This document shows, one piece after another, positions 1 through 5,999 of a stretch of DNA of 7,948 nucleotides. The stretch comes from a bacterium UBP2_UBA4780. Its GTDB lineage: Bacteria > Edwardsbacteria > AC1 > EtOH8. The notes under the pieces are model-generated. The model was given only the letters and a program-made list of their open reading frames with translations. It made no database searches and had not been told where the DNA came from. Location of the stretch: the NCBI GenBank assembly GCA_002403115.1, contig DHHE01000148.1:10711-18658 (forward strand), given 5' to 3'. Made by a program: the position numbers and the translations under genes. Each line of letters starts with the position of its first letter. Positions within the stretch are counted from its first letter, which is position 1.

Positions 1-1071
1 GTCCTGGTCTTTTCCTCGGTCGTGTCAATGGGATTGGCCCATGGCGGGGCGGGGCTTATGGCTGAGTACGATAGCAACGTCTTCGGAGACTACTGGGGCG
101 GTGGCGGCCTGAACGGGACGGTGTATCTGGACATGGAATTTGACAAGGATTTGGGCTTCGGCGGTCTGGTCCTGGGCGCTGACTACAAGGGCGATTTTAG
201 CACCTATCTGCAGTACCAGGACATCAACCAGAGCGACCACGACCTGCGCCTCCTTCTTTGGAAAAAAGCGGGCCAGCATGGTTTTTTGGCCGGCGGTGCC
301 GGGATGGAATATGGGATCAACGGGGCGGGTAGGAGATATTATGACAACAGGTTTACCTACGGCGTTGTCGAGGGCAAGGGATACGTCCTGCCCGGGCTGC
401 TGGCCAGGTTCTCGGCCGCTTATGGTACACAGGCCTACCCCAACTTGCCTGAATACGATTGCCGTCGGTTCTCGGGAGAGCTTTCCGCCACCGCATTCCT
501 TCCCTCCCGGACATCTGTGTCTGTGGGAGGCAACGCCAGGTGGTACGGATATGCGCCGGGAGCCGACAGTCTCACGGTTCCGGGCTCCATCACCCATCTA
601 GAGCCCGGAATCAGGCTAACCCAGACCCTGACGCCTGGTCTTGGCTTGGCCGTAGAATACTTTGGCAGTATAAACCGGGTGGCCGGGGCCGGAGCGCTCT
701 ACCAGCCCGACACACTAATGGCCCGTGTTAATGAATACTCGGATTACCGAGGAGGCGTGTCCGGAGCCAAACTGACCGGTAGAATACATGATATCACCGC
801 CACGGCCAGGGCCGGTTACCAGTTGCGGGATTACGTCTCCCTGATGGCTTTCGCCTTGCCACAGACCGACACATCCAGTCTGGCGGCCCGCCAGGCCACC
901 GGCTCCTTGCGCCGCGACCGGGTGACCACCCTGGGTCTTGAGGTCCGGTTCCCGCTTCCGCTCGCGGTCCAGGCCAAGGCCGGCTTGGAGTACATCGACC
1001 ACGGCTCCAACGACGCCCTTTTCAACTATTACCGCACCATAATAAGCGCCGGCTTGGAATACGCCTTCTGA
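1..1071 (+). CDS. Outer-membrane beta-barrel protein, 5'-truncated by the window edge
   Basis: The reading frame is open from base 1, so the true start lies upstream of the window. The first visible residues (VLVFSSVVSMGLAHG) look like the hydrophobic core and end of a Sec signal peptide, with the mature chain starting near GAGLMAEYD. The remaining ~340 residues are dense in alternating polar/hydrophobic stretches with many Gly, Tyr and Phe and short turn motifs. The chain ends in SAGLEYAF, and a terminal Phe after alternating aromatics is the classic BAM recognition signal of outer-membrane barrels. There are no cytoplasmic motifs or long helices. A barrel inserted in the outer membrane is therefore well supported, but the transported substrate or role cannot be read from the sequence. 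The in-frame GTG at 22 is unlikely to be the start because it would cut the signal peptide. Transcription probably ends at the hairpin at 1093-1132. Confidence 0.8.
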   Translation, partial: VLVFSSVVSMGLAHGGAGLMAEYDSNVFGDYWGGGGLNGTVYLDMEFDKDLGFGGLVLGADYKGDFSTYLQYQDINQSDHDLRLLLWKKAGQHGFLAGGAGMEYGINGAGRRYYDNRFTYGVVEGKGYVLPGLLARFSAAYGTQAYPNLPEYDCRRFSGELSATAFLPSRTSVSVGGNARWYGYAPGADSLTVPGSITHLEPGIRLTQTLTPGLGLAVEYFGSINRVAGAGALYQPDTLMARVNEYSDYRGGVSGAKLTGRIHDITATARAGYQLRDYVSLMAFALPQTDTSSLAARQATGSLRRDRVTTLGLEVRFPLPLAVQAKAGLEYIDHGSNDALFNYYRTIISAGLEYAF

Positions 1072-1092
1072 TTCTGCGGTCTTGTGGTTTTA

Positions 1093-1132
1093 AAAGAGCC
1101 CCGGTGTTTCACGTGAAACACTGGGGCTTTTT
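1093..1132. terminator. Bidirectional intrinsic terminator hairpin containing parS
   Basis: A continuous inverted repeat is centred between 1112 and 1113. It gives an 18-pair stem, of which 16 are Watson-Crick and two are G-U (1103/1122 and 1096/1129), closed by a 4-nt ACGT loop. The lower stem is GC-rich (GCCCC/GGGGC). It is flanked by an A run on the left and a run of five Ts on the right (1128-1132), so it can work as a rho-independent terminator in both directions. It starts 21 nt after the stop codon of the outer-membrane protein gene, which suits ending that transcript before the promoter at 1163. The upper stem is exactly the parS sequence. Confidence 0.8.
1105..1120. other. parS: parS centromere site (ParB-binding sequence)
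   Basis: The 16 bases TGTTTCACGTGAAACA form a perfect palindrome. They are identical to the consensus parS first defined in Bacillus subtilis and conserved across most bacterial phyla. ParB binds this site, loads as a CTP-dependent clamp, spreads over neighbouring DNA, and with ParA and SMC segregates the newly replicated origin. The palindrome extends one further base pair on each side (1104-1121). parS sites cluster near oriC, which agrees with dnaN lying about 5.7 kb to the right. The site sits between genes, within the stem of a terminator-like hairpin. No second perfect copy was found in the window. Confidence 0.93.
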
Positions 1133-1162
1133 GGCCGTAGTCCCTTCGGGCCTTGAAAAAAC

Positions 1163-1191
1163 TTGACTTCCGTGCTTCCCTGTGTTTTAAT
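1163..1191 (+). promoter_or_regulatory. Sigma70-type promoter with extended -10 for the CreD-like operon
   Basis: The -35 box TTGACT (1163-1168) is separated by exactly 17 nt from the -10 box TTTAAT (1186-1191). A TG dinucleotide at 1183-1184 gives an extended -10 (TGTTTTAAT). The predicted transcription start is near 1198, leaving a leader of about 34 nt before the ATG at 1232. The -35 begins 42 nt after the parS site, so ParB spreading from parS could cover this promoter. Confidence 0.75.
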
Positions 1192-1231
1192 TAGCATGGC
1201 CCCTTCATTATATATGCGAAAGGAATCTGCC

Positions 1232-2467
1232 ATGGCCAAGCGCATCCTTCCCCTGGTTTTCATCTTCTTCTGCACCAGCGTCGCCTGGATAATCCTGGGC
1301 GGTGCCAACCTGGGGCGGACCTATTCCCAGGACTCCAAGCTCAAGCAAAAGGTGGGCCAGCTGTGGGGCACGATCCAGCGCCAGGAGGCGCCCCAGGTTT
1401 ACTATCAGGTGAAATCCAAACGCAAGGTTCAGAGGGTGGTCGACGACAAGACGGTGGTCGAGGAGGTGGACGACCTCAGCACCTACTACCTGATCCCGGA
1501 CAGCAACGACATCACTGCCGACCTCAAGATAGAATACCGGCGCAAGGGACTGCTGTGGTACTCCACCTATACTGTGGACTTCGATGGCCGCTACCGGGTG
1601 GTGAACACCACCCCGGCCGTCCGCGACATCTGGTTCGAATACCACTTCCCCGCCTCCCAGGGCGTGTACGACAACTTCGCGGTGACGGTGGACGAAGAGA
1701 AGATCCGGGATCTGGACACCCGCGACGGCAAGGTGTTCGTCCGTCTGCCGCTCGACCCCGGCCAGGGGAGGACGGTCCGGGTCTCCTACCGCTCCCAGGG
1801 CCTGGATGAGTGGTGGTATTCCTTCGGCCGGGACGTCTCCCAGATCCGCAACTTCCGGCTGGCGGCCGTCACCGACTTCGACAAGGTAAACTTCCCGGAC
1901 AACGGCATCTCCCCAACCGATAAATCCAGGTCAGGGAAAGGCTGGGTTCTGGAGTGGCGATACCGGGACCTGGTCTCCGGCATCCAGATCGGCATCGAGA
2001 TGCCGAAGCGGCTCAACCCCGGCCCGTTCGTGGGCAAGGTCAGCTTCTTCGCCCCGGTGTCGCTTTTCCTCTTCCTCTTCCTGATGTTCATCATCACCGC
2101 CATCCGGGGGGTGCGCATCCACCCCATGAACTACTTCTTCGTCTGCGCCGCCTTCTTCTCCTTCCACCTGCTGCTGGCCTACCTGGTGGACCATGTTGCC
2201 CTGCACCTGGCCTTCGCCGTCTCCTCGGCCGTGTCCGTCCTCCTTGTTGTCAGCTACATGAGGCTGGTGGCCGGGACGAGATTCGCCCTGGTGGAGGTGG
2301 GGCTGTCCCAGCTGTTCTACCTGGTGATTTTCTCCTACACCTTCTTTCTGGAGGGCTACACCGGCCTGGCGGTGACCATCGCCTGCGTGCTGACCCTGTT
2401 CGTGCTGATGCAGGCCACCGGCCGTCTGGATTGGGGGGAGCTGGCCGCCCGGGAGCGTTCTGTATAA
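1232..2467 (+). CDS. CreD-like inner-membrane protein
   Basis: 411 residues from the ATG at 1232. That start is preceded by GAAAGGAA (1218-1225) at a 6-nt spacing; an upstream in-frame TTG at 1163 lies inside the promoter and is rejected. Residues 5-24 form an N-terminal membrane anchor. Residues ~25-268 form a charged, beta-rich soluble domain. Residues 271-394 hold five closely packed membrane segments. The C-terminal half resembles the CreD family (inner-membrane protein of the CreBC regulon in enterobacteria): a RIHPMNYFFV motif at ~295-304, followed by FFSFHLLLAYLVDH and, near the end, GRLDW. The biochemical function of CreD is not settled; it is linked to envelope integrity. The N-terminal domain is more divergent, and no creB/creC two-component genes lie nearby. 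It is the first gene of a probable operon, with the next start 28 nt downstream. Confidence 0.8.
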   Translation: MAKRILPLVFIFFCTSVAWIILGGANLGRTYSQDSKLKQKVGQLWGTIQRQEAPQVYYQVKSKRKVQRVVDDKTVVEEVDDLSTYYLIPDSNDITADLKIEYRRKGLLWYSTYTVDFDGRYRVVNTTPAVRDIWFEYHFPASQGVYDNFAVTVDEEKIRDLDTRDGKVFVRLPLDPGQGRTVRVSYRSQGLDEWWYSFGRDVSQIRNFRLAAVTDFDKVNFPDNGISPTDKSRSGKGWVLEWRYRDLVSGIQIGIEMPKRLNPGPFVGKVSFFAPVSLFLFLFLMFIITAIRGVRIHPMNYFFVCAAFFSFHLLLAYLVDHVALHLAFAVSSAVSVLLVVSYMRLVAGTRFALVEVGLSQLFYLVIFSYTFFLEGYTGLAVTIACVLTLFVLMQATGRLDWGELAARERSV

Positions 2468-2470
2468 AAT

Positions 2471-2486
2471 ATAGTATTACTACTAT
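2471..2486. repeat. Short AT-rich inverted repeat before the DUF4846 gene
   Basis: ATAGTA-TTAC-TACTAT is a perfect 6-bp inverted repeat with a 4-nt centre in the 28-nt gap between the CreD-like and DUF4846 genes. Its high A/T content stands out in GC-rich surroundings. It could be a weak RNA hairpin, an operator half-site pair, or unstructured leader that helps initiation on an mRNA lacking a Shine-Dalgarno sequence. The repeat is directly visible; its function is unknown. Confidence 0.35.
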
Positions 2487-2495
2487 TTCTTTTAC

Positions 2496-3233
2496 ATGCG
2501 GCCCCTGCTCACCCTCTTCCCGCTACTGGCCCTGTCCCTCGGGGTCCTGGCCCGGCCGTCCGGGCCTCGGCGCGTGGCGGACATCCCGGCCCCGGCCGGT
2601 TGCATCAGGGTCGAACTGGCGCCGGGCTCCTACGCTTCGTGGCTGCGGAACATGCCGCTCAAGCCGGACAACACGATCCGGGCCCACGATGGCCTCGAGG
2701 TCGAGTCCGGATTCTACCGGGTGCTGGCGGTGCCGGCTCTTCCCCTTCTTTTCCGGGACGACCTGGAGCAGTGCGCCGACTGGTGCTTCCGCTTCTGGGC
2801 CGAGTACCACCGGGACGCGGGCCGGCTCGACCGTCTGTACCTTCTCGATTACGGCGGAAACAGAAGGCCCTTCCCCAACAGCGGAAAGTCGTACCGGAGC
2901 TTCCTGCGCTGGGCCATGGCCTCGGCTAACAGCCACTCGCTGAAGCGGGGCTGCTCCCCGGTGGTCACGTCCGATCTCATTCCCGGCGACATGCTGGTGC
3001 AGAACCGCGGCGGCGGCATCGGGCACGTCTCGGTGGTGCTGGACGCCTGCCGGGATTCCGCCGGCAGCAGGCACTACCTGATGGGCTACGGCTACATGCC
3101 GGCCCAGGAGTTCCACATAGAACGGGCCGACTCGGCGCACGGCCCCGAGGGCTGGTTCACGCTGGAGGGCTATCTGGCCTACCTCGAGAGGCATTTCGAT
3201 TACGGCCGGCCGGAGCCCCGGCGTTTCCGTTAA
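2496..3233 (+). CDS. Exported DUF4846 family protein
   Basis: 245 residues. The N-terminus (MRPLLTLFPLLALSLGVLA) is a short signal peptide or anchor; there is no lipobox Cys, so it is probably periplasmic. The body matches DUF4846 landmarks in order: SYASWLRNMPLKP (~45-57), DLEQCADWCFRFWAEY (~89-104), the PGDMLVQ/GHVSVVLD segment (~163-183) and GYGYMPAQEFHI (~197-208). The conserved Cys93 followed by His177 in a GHxxVVLD context resembles the Cys/His arrangement of papain-fold NlpC/P60 and CHAP peptidases. That is an inference from motif order, not a demonstrated activity. An in-frame stop (2472-2474) fixes the ATG at 2496 as the first usable ATG, yet no Shine-Dalgarno sequence is visible. 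Coupling to the upstream gene 28 nt away is plausible. The biological role of DUF4846 is not established. Confidence 0.78.
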   Translation: MRPLLTLFPLLALSLGVLARPSGPRRVADIPAPAGCIRVELAPGSYASWLRNMPLKPDNTIRAHDGLEVESGFYRVLAVPALPLLFRDDLEQCADWCFRFWAEYHRDAGRLDRLYLLDYGGNRRPFPNSGKSYRSFLRWAMASANSHSLKRGCSPVVTSDLIPGDMLVQNRGGGIGHVSVVLDACRDSAGSRHYLMGYGYMPAQEFHIERADSAHGPEGWFTLEGYLAYLERHFDYGRPEPRRFR

Positions 3234-3258
3234 AACATTCTTCGGAGGAAAGTGATCC

Positions 3259-3807
3259 ATGGGGACGATTCACGGCTCCGGTCCCAATGGCGGCGGCAAT
3301 CTCCGGCAACTGTCCGCCATCATCCTGGTCCTTGCCGGGCTGGGCATGGCCTCGTTGTTCTTCATCATCCCCCAATATCACATGCGCCAGCAGGTCATCT
3401 CCCTGGCCCGGGAGCAGGCCATGCGCGGCAACATGCGCGTCCTGCAGGTTTCGCTGGAGCAGTATCTGGCCGAGGACGGCCGGGGCTACCCGGCCTCGCT
3501 TTCCCGGACGGATCCTCGGCGGGAGGACCCGCTGCTCGACTTCCTGTCCTCCTCGCTCCTCAGGCTCCAGAACCCGTTCGACCGGGGCGTGCCGGCGGTG
3601 GCCGTCTCCCGCAGGGACCCGCCCTTCTGGAAGTCTTTCAAACGGGGACAGATTATCTACGTCCCCCTGGAGGTGCGTGACGGTTACGCCGCAGGCTATC
3701 TGCTCTATGGGCTTGGTTCATCGGGGCCGATAGCCACGGTGATCGACCGGAGGCCTGAGCCGGGATACCTGGCGCCCGGGCGGTCAGAGCTGGGACCCGG
3801 TAACTAG
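3259..3807 (+). CDS. Membrane-anchored pilin-like (pseudopilin-type) protein lacking a prepilin leader
   Basis: 182 residues from the ATG at 3259, preceded by GGAGG (3244-3248) with a 10-nt gap. Residues 1-17 are Gly/Asn-rich and cytoplasmic in character, and residues ~18-38 form one membrane helix. The region after it resembles the body of type II secretion/type IV pseudopilins: an amphipathic helix with AREQAMRGNMRVLQVSLEQY (~50-69), then the acidic turn and YP (77-78), NPF at 105-107, GQIIYVP (130-136) and GYLLYGLGSSG (146-156). These match the recurring pilin pattern of N-x-x-x-x-Q-x-x-LE-x-Y, YP, NPF, then a GxIxY strand and a YGxG strand. The G/F-T-L-I-E prepilin peptidase site is absent, so it is probably not processed or polymerised like a pilin. 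It lies 25 nt after the DUF4846 gene and 22 nt before the CPBP gene. The pilin-like fold is inferred; a hypothetical membrane protein is the safe name. Confidence 0.65.
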   Translation: MGTIHGSGPNGGGNLRQLSAIILVLAGLGMASLFFIIPQYHMRQQVISLAREQAMRGNMRVLQVSLEQYLAEDGRGYPASLSRTDPRREDPLLDFLSSSLLRLQNPFDRGVPAVAVSRRDPPFWKSFKRGQIIYVPLEVRDGYAAGYLLYGLGSSGPIATVIDRRPEPGYLAPGRSELGPGN

Positions 3808-3829
3808 CGGCAGCGATCGAACTCTGGGC

Positions 3830-4444
3830 ATGCATAAAAGAACGGGCTGGAGGGTGCTGGTGCCCTATGCCGGCGTCCTGGCGGGCCTTTACTGGCTCCA
3901 GAGCGCTTGGGCGGCCCTGCTCCTTTACCACTGCGGCATGGCGGCCTTCCTGCTGGCGGAAAGACGGAAGCCCCTGTTCGGCGCCCTGAAGATCAACGCC
4001 CCCGGCTTTTTCTGGCCGGCGCTGGCCTCGTGCCTTCTTTCCGGGCCGGTACTGTTCCTCCTCTGGCCCCAGGCCAAGCTGCCCGGGGCCGGGATGGCGG
4101 ACATCCTCGTCCGTTTCGGCCTTGGGGGATGGCCGTTCCTGTTGTTCGCCGTATATTACTCGACCGCGCATCCGGTGCTGGAGGAGATTTTCTGGAGGCA
4201 AGATGCCGGCCATGAGGCTCCGCGGTACGCCGAGGACCTGGCCTTCGCCGGGTACCACCTGCTGGTTCTCTGGCTCTTCCTGAAACCGGCCTTTCTTGTT
4301 CCGGCCTTCGTTTTCCTTGCGGCGGCCGGTATGGCCTGGCGCCGCATGGCTGCGGAGCACGGCGACCGGCTGGCGGCAGTCATCACCCACGCGGCCGGGG
4401 ATGTGAGCACCATAGCGGCCGCGGCCCTTTTGGCGAATGGTTAG
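3830..4444 (+). CDS. CPBP family intramembrane glutamic endopeptidase
   Basis: 204 residues with several membrane helices (about 10-42, 58-80, 98-113, 138-168 and 184-202). All three signature motifs of the CPBP (CAAX protease and bacteriocin-processing, Abi) family are intact. EExxxR is EEIFWR with E118, E119 and R123. FxxxH is FAGYH with F139 and H143. HxxxN/D is HAAGD with H187 and D191. In this family the Glu pair and the two His residues form the intramembrane active site, as in Rce1-type proteases, so the protein is predicted to be catalytically competent. The natural substrate is unknown. The ribosome binding site before the ATG at 3830 is weak (CTGGG). The gene is the fourth in a tight same-strand run and its neighbours are membrane-attached or exported proteins, so one of them may be its substrate; that is inference. 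Confidence 0.85.
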   Translation: MHKRTGWRVLVPYAGVLAGLYWLQSAWAALLLYHCGMAAFLLAERRKPLFGALKINAPGFFWPALASCLLSGPVLFLLWPQAKLPGAGMADILVRFGLGGWPFLLFAVYYSTAHPVLEEIFWRQDAGHEAPRYAEDLAFAGYHLLVLWLFLKPAFLVPAFVFLAAAGMAWRRMAAEHGDRLAAVITHAAGDVSTIAAAALLANG

Positions 4445-4469
4445 CCTCCTTGCCTCCAAGGACGCAACC

Positions 4470-4709
4470 GTGTCGGCAGAACTGCCGGCAATATGGAGCG
4501 GGCCCTGTGCGACAACCCGCAACGAGATCAAGACCACCGGCGAAGAGCTTCAGGCCAATGCTAAGGAGCTGCTGCGCCAGGTCAACGTCCGCCGCGGCGC
4601 CGTCGCGGGCAATGACGGCAAGGAGGCGATGTCTTTCCCTCTGAAGACGAGGGCGGTCGGGGCGGTGGCCTTGGACTGCACCGTCGTTGTGGGCCGGCGG
4701 GAGGGCTGA
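4470..4709 (+). CDS. Short DUF4342-like protein with an internal deletion, possibly decaying
   Basis: From a GTG at 4470 (AAGGA at 4458-4462, 7-nt spacing) this encodes 79 residues. A longer reading from the ATG at 4437 would overlap the CPBP gene by 8 nt but has no visible ribosome site. The part from GEELQANAKELLRQVNVRR through NDGKEAMSFPLK to VGAVALDCTVVVGR lines up with the DUF4342 pattern: GxEL..KVKELI.EGNVRRI, then a Gly-Lys turn, IPL..GVVGA, a hydrophobic segment, and CTIVVER. The hydrophobic segment (roughly 12-16 residues in remembered family members) is missing here, so VGAV joins directly to ALDCT. The first ~25 residues resemble nothing recognised. Function is unknown. It may be a shortened working protein or a decaying gene; the frame remains open either way. 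Confidence 0.5.
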   Translation: MSAELPAIWSGPCATTRNEIKTTGEELQANAKELLRQVNVRRGAVAGNDGKEAMSFPLKTRAVGAVALDCTVVVGRREG

Positions 4710-4785
4710 ACAAATGTTTTCCGTATAGGGCGCGGTTAAATGCCAAGGAGGCTTCCCGTTATTCCCCGTCAGCTTTCCGTTCCTG

Positions 4786-4814
4786 TTGATTTCATCCGGT
4801 TATTGCGCTACAAT
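4786..4814 (+). promoter_or_regulatory. Sigma70-type promoter for ilvE
   Basis: TTGATT (4786-4791) and TACAAT (4809-4814) are separated by exactly 17 nt. Transcription would start near 4821, giving a leader of about 22 nt before the ATG at 4843. No attenuator or T-box-like structure fits in this short leader, so regulation, if any, would act at initiation. No convincing terminator is visible between the CPBP/DUF4342-like genes and this promoter. Confidence 0.7.
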
Positions 4815-4842
4815 AATATGATAACTCTTCGCCGAGGCTGAC

Positions 4843-5913
4843 ATGCACATCAAGAAGACACTCCTGCCGCCCGATAATCTGAAGCCCCTTTACGCCGACG
4901 CCCTCAAGCTGCCCTTCGGCCGCACCTTCACCGACTACATGTTCACCATGGAACACCACCGGGGCCGTGGCTGGCACGACCCCGAGATCCGACCCTACGG
5001 GCCGATACCCTTCGATCCGGCGGCCAACGTCCTGCATTACGGCCAGGAGGTGTTCGAGGGCATGAAGTCTTACAAGACTGACACGGGAGTGGTGCTGATG
5101 TTCCGCCCCCGGGAGAACGCCAAGAGGTTCAACTTGTCTCTGCGGAGATTGAGCATGCCCGAGGTGCCGGAGGAACATTTCCTTCAGGCCCTGTGCGAGC
5201 TCATCCGGCTGGAGGAGCGTTGGGTGCCGCAGGCGGTGGGCTCGTCGCTGTACATCAGGCCGGCGGCAGTGAGCACCGAGGCCGCCCTGGGCGTCAAGCC
5301 GGCCGAGAGCTATCTCTTCTTCATAATCCTCTCGCCATCGGGCCCCTACTTCGCCGAGGGCTTCAATCCGGTGGGGCTGTGGGTGAGCGACTCCTACACC
5401 AGGGCTGCGGTGGGCGGCACCGGAGAGGCCAAGACCGGAGGCAACTATGCCGGGACCCTGCTGGCCTCGAAGATAGCCAAGGACAGGGGTTTCAGCCAGG
5501 TGCTTTGGCTGGACGCACTGGAGCACCGCTACGTCGAGGAGGTGGGGGCCATGAACATCTTCTTTGTTGTCGACGGCAAGCTGGTCACCCCAAAGCTGAC
5601 CGGCAGCATCCTCCAGGGCATTACCAGGAAGTCGATACTCCAGATCTCGAGCGATCTGGGCATCGCTGCCGAGGAGCGGAGCATCACCATCGACGAGGTG
5701 GTGGAGGGGATAAGGTCCGGGAAGGTGACCGAGGCTTTCGGGGCCGGCACCGCCGCGGTGGTCAGCCCGGTTGGGAAGATCGGGTACAGGGACGAGGTCC
5801 ACGTCATATCGGAGAAGGCCGGCCCCTGGTCGCGGAAGCTTTTCGACACGTTGACGGGAATTCAGTATGGGAAACTGCCGGACAAATACGGATGGGTGTA
5901 CCGGGTGGTGTAA
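4843..5913 (+). CDS. ilvE: Branched-chain amino acid aminotransferase (type II BCAT)
   Basis: 356 residues, a full-length fold-type IV PLP enzyme. It reversibly moves the amino group between Leu, Ile or Val and 2-oxoglutarate, the last step of their synthesis and first of their breakdown, in the cytoplasm. The catalytic Schiff-base lysine is K197 in GEAKTGGNYAG. EEVGAMNIFFV (~232-242) supplies the Glu that binds the pyridine nitrogen, and GSILQGITRKSIL (~254-266) and the AFGAGTAAVVSPV segment (~298-310) form the phosphate and substrate loops. LHYGQEVFEGMKSYK (~64-78) is the usual N-terminal signature. The length and the FEGMKSYK and GGNYAG motifs fit the eukaryote-like BCAT2 subfamily rather than the ~310-residue enterobacterial IlvE. 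The start has CGAGG at 4833-4837, 5 nt before the ATG. It has its own promoter and stands apart from other ilv/leu genes in this window. Confidence 0.95.
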   Translation: MHIKKTLLPPDNLKPLYADALKLPFGRTFTDYMFTMEHHRGRGWHDPEIRPYGPIPFDPAANVLHYGQEVFEGMKSYKTDTGVVLMFRPRENAKRFNLSLRRLSMPEVPEEHFLQALCELIRLEERWVPQAVGSSLYIRPAAVSTEAALGVKPAESYLFFIILSPSGPYFAEGFNPVGLWVSDSYTRAAVGGTGEAKTGGNYAGTLLASKIAKDRGFSQVLWLDALEHRYVEEVGAMNIFFVVDGKLVTPKLTGSILQGITRKSILQISSDLGIAAEERSITIDEVVEGIRSGKVTEAFGAGTAAVVSPVGKIGYRDEVHVISEKAGPWSRKLFDTLTGIQYGKLPDKYGWVYRVV

Positions 5914-5988
5914 AGCTTGCCACCCTTCTTTTGCCTGGGGGTAGGTTCAAGGGTAACGGCAGGATATCGTTCCTTCCGTGGGATTATT

Positions 5989-5993
5989 GAGGG
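5989..5993 (+). promoter_or_regulatory. Ribosome binding site deciding the TetR-family start
   Basis: GAGGG lies 3 nt before a first ATG (5997) and 6 nt before a second, adjacent in-frame ATG (6000). The 6-nt spacing is the more favourable, so the second ATG is taken as the start. The two choices differ by one residue. Confidence 0.5.
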
Positions 5994-5999
5994 TGAATG

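Noticed and set aside
25..597. 190-codon minus-strand frame opposite the outer-membrane protein gene
   Set aside because: Composition is random-like with no domain, and the plus strand has a coherent barrel protein with signal peptide and terminal Phe. It is a GC-rich shadow frame.
1104..1121. The palindrome as merely an ordinary operator or E-box-like CACGTG site
   Set aside because: All 16 bases match parS exactly and the locus is near dnaN, which makes parS by far the better explanation.
1163..1231. TTG at 1163 as the start of the CreD-like gene
   Set aside because: It coincides with the -35 box of the promoter and has no ribosome site. The ATG at 1232 has GAAAGGAA at the right distance and gives a membrane anchor right at the N-terminus.
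2600..2943. Overlapping plus-strand frames within the CreD-like and DUF4846 genes
   Set aside because: They are Gly/Ala/Arg/Pro-rich shadow translations of GC-rich coding DNA with no ribosome sites or domains.
4745..4841. AAGGAGG (4745-4751) followed by a Leu/Ile/Val-rich open frame ending in TGA just before ilvE, a possible leader peptide
   Set aside because: No ATG, GTG or TTG follows the ribosome-site-like sequence at a usable distance; an ATT start at 4761 would be needed. The promoter boxes at 4786-4814 lie inside the frame, so the ilvE transcript would not contain most of it. The 7-codon ATG frame at 4818-4841 begins before the predicted transcription start.
4792..5802. 336-codon open frame on the minus strand opposite ilvE
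   Set aside because: The plus strand encodes a textbook BCAT with all catalytic residues. The antisense frame has no recognisable domain and follows from the high GC and codon pattern of ilvE.
5921..5949. CCACCC...GGGGGTAGG imperfect hairpin after ilvE as a terminator
   Set aside because: The stem is short with a bulge, the loop is long and there is no T tract after it.
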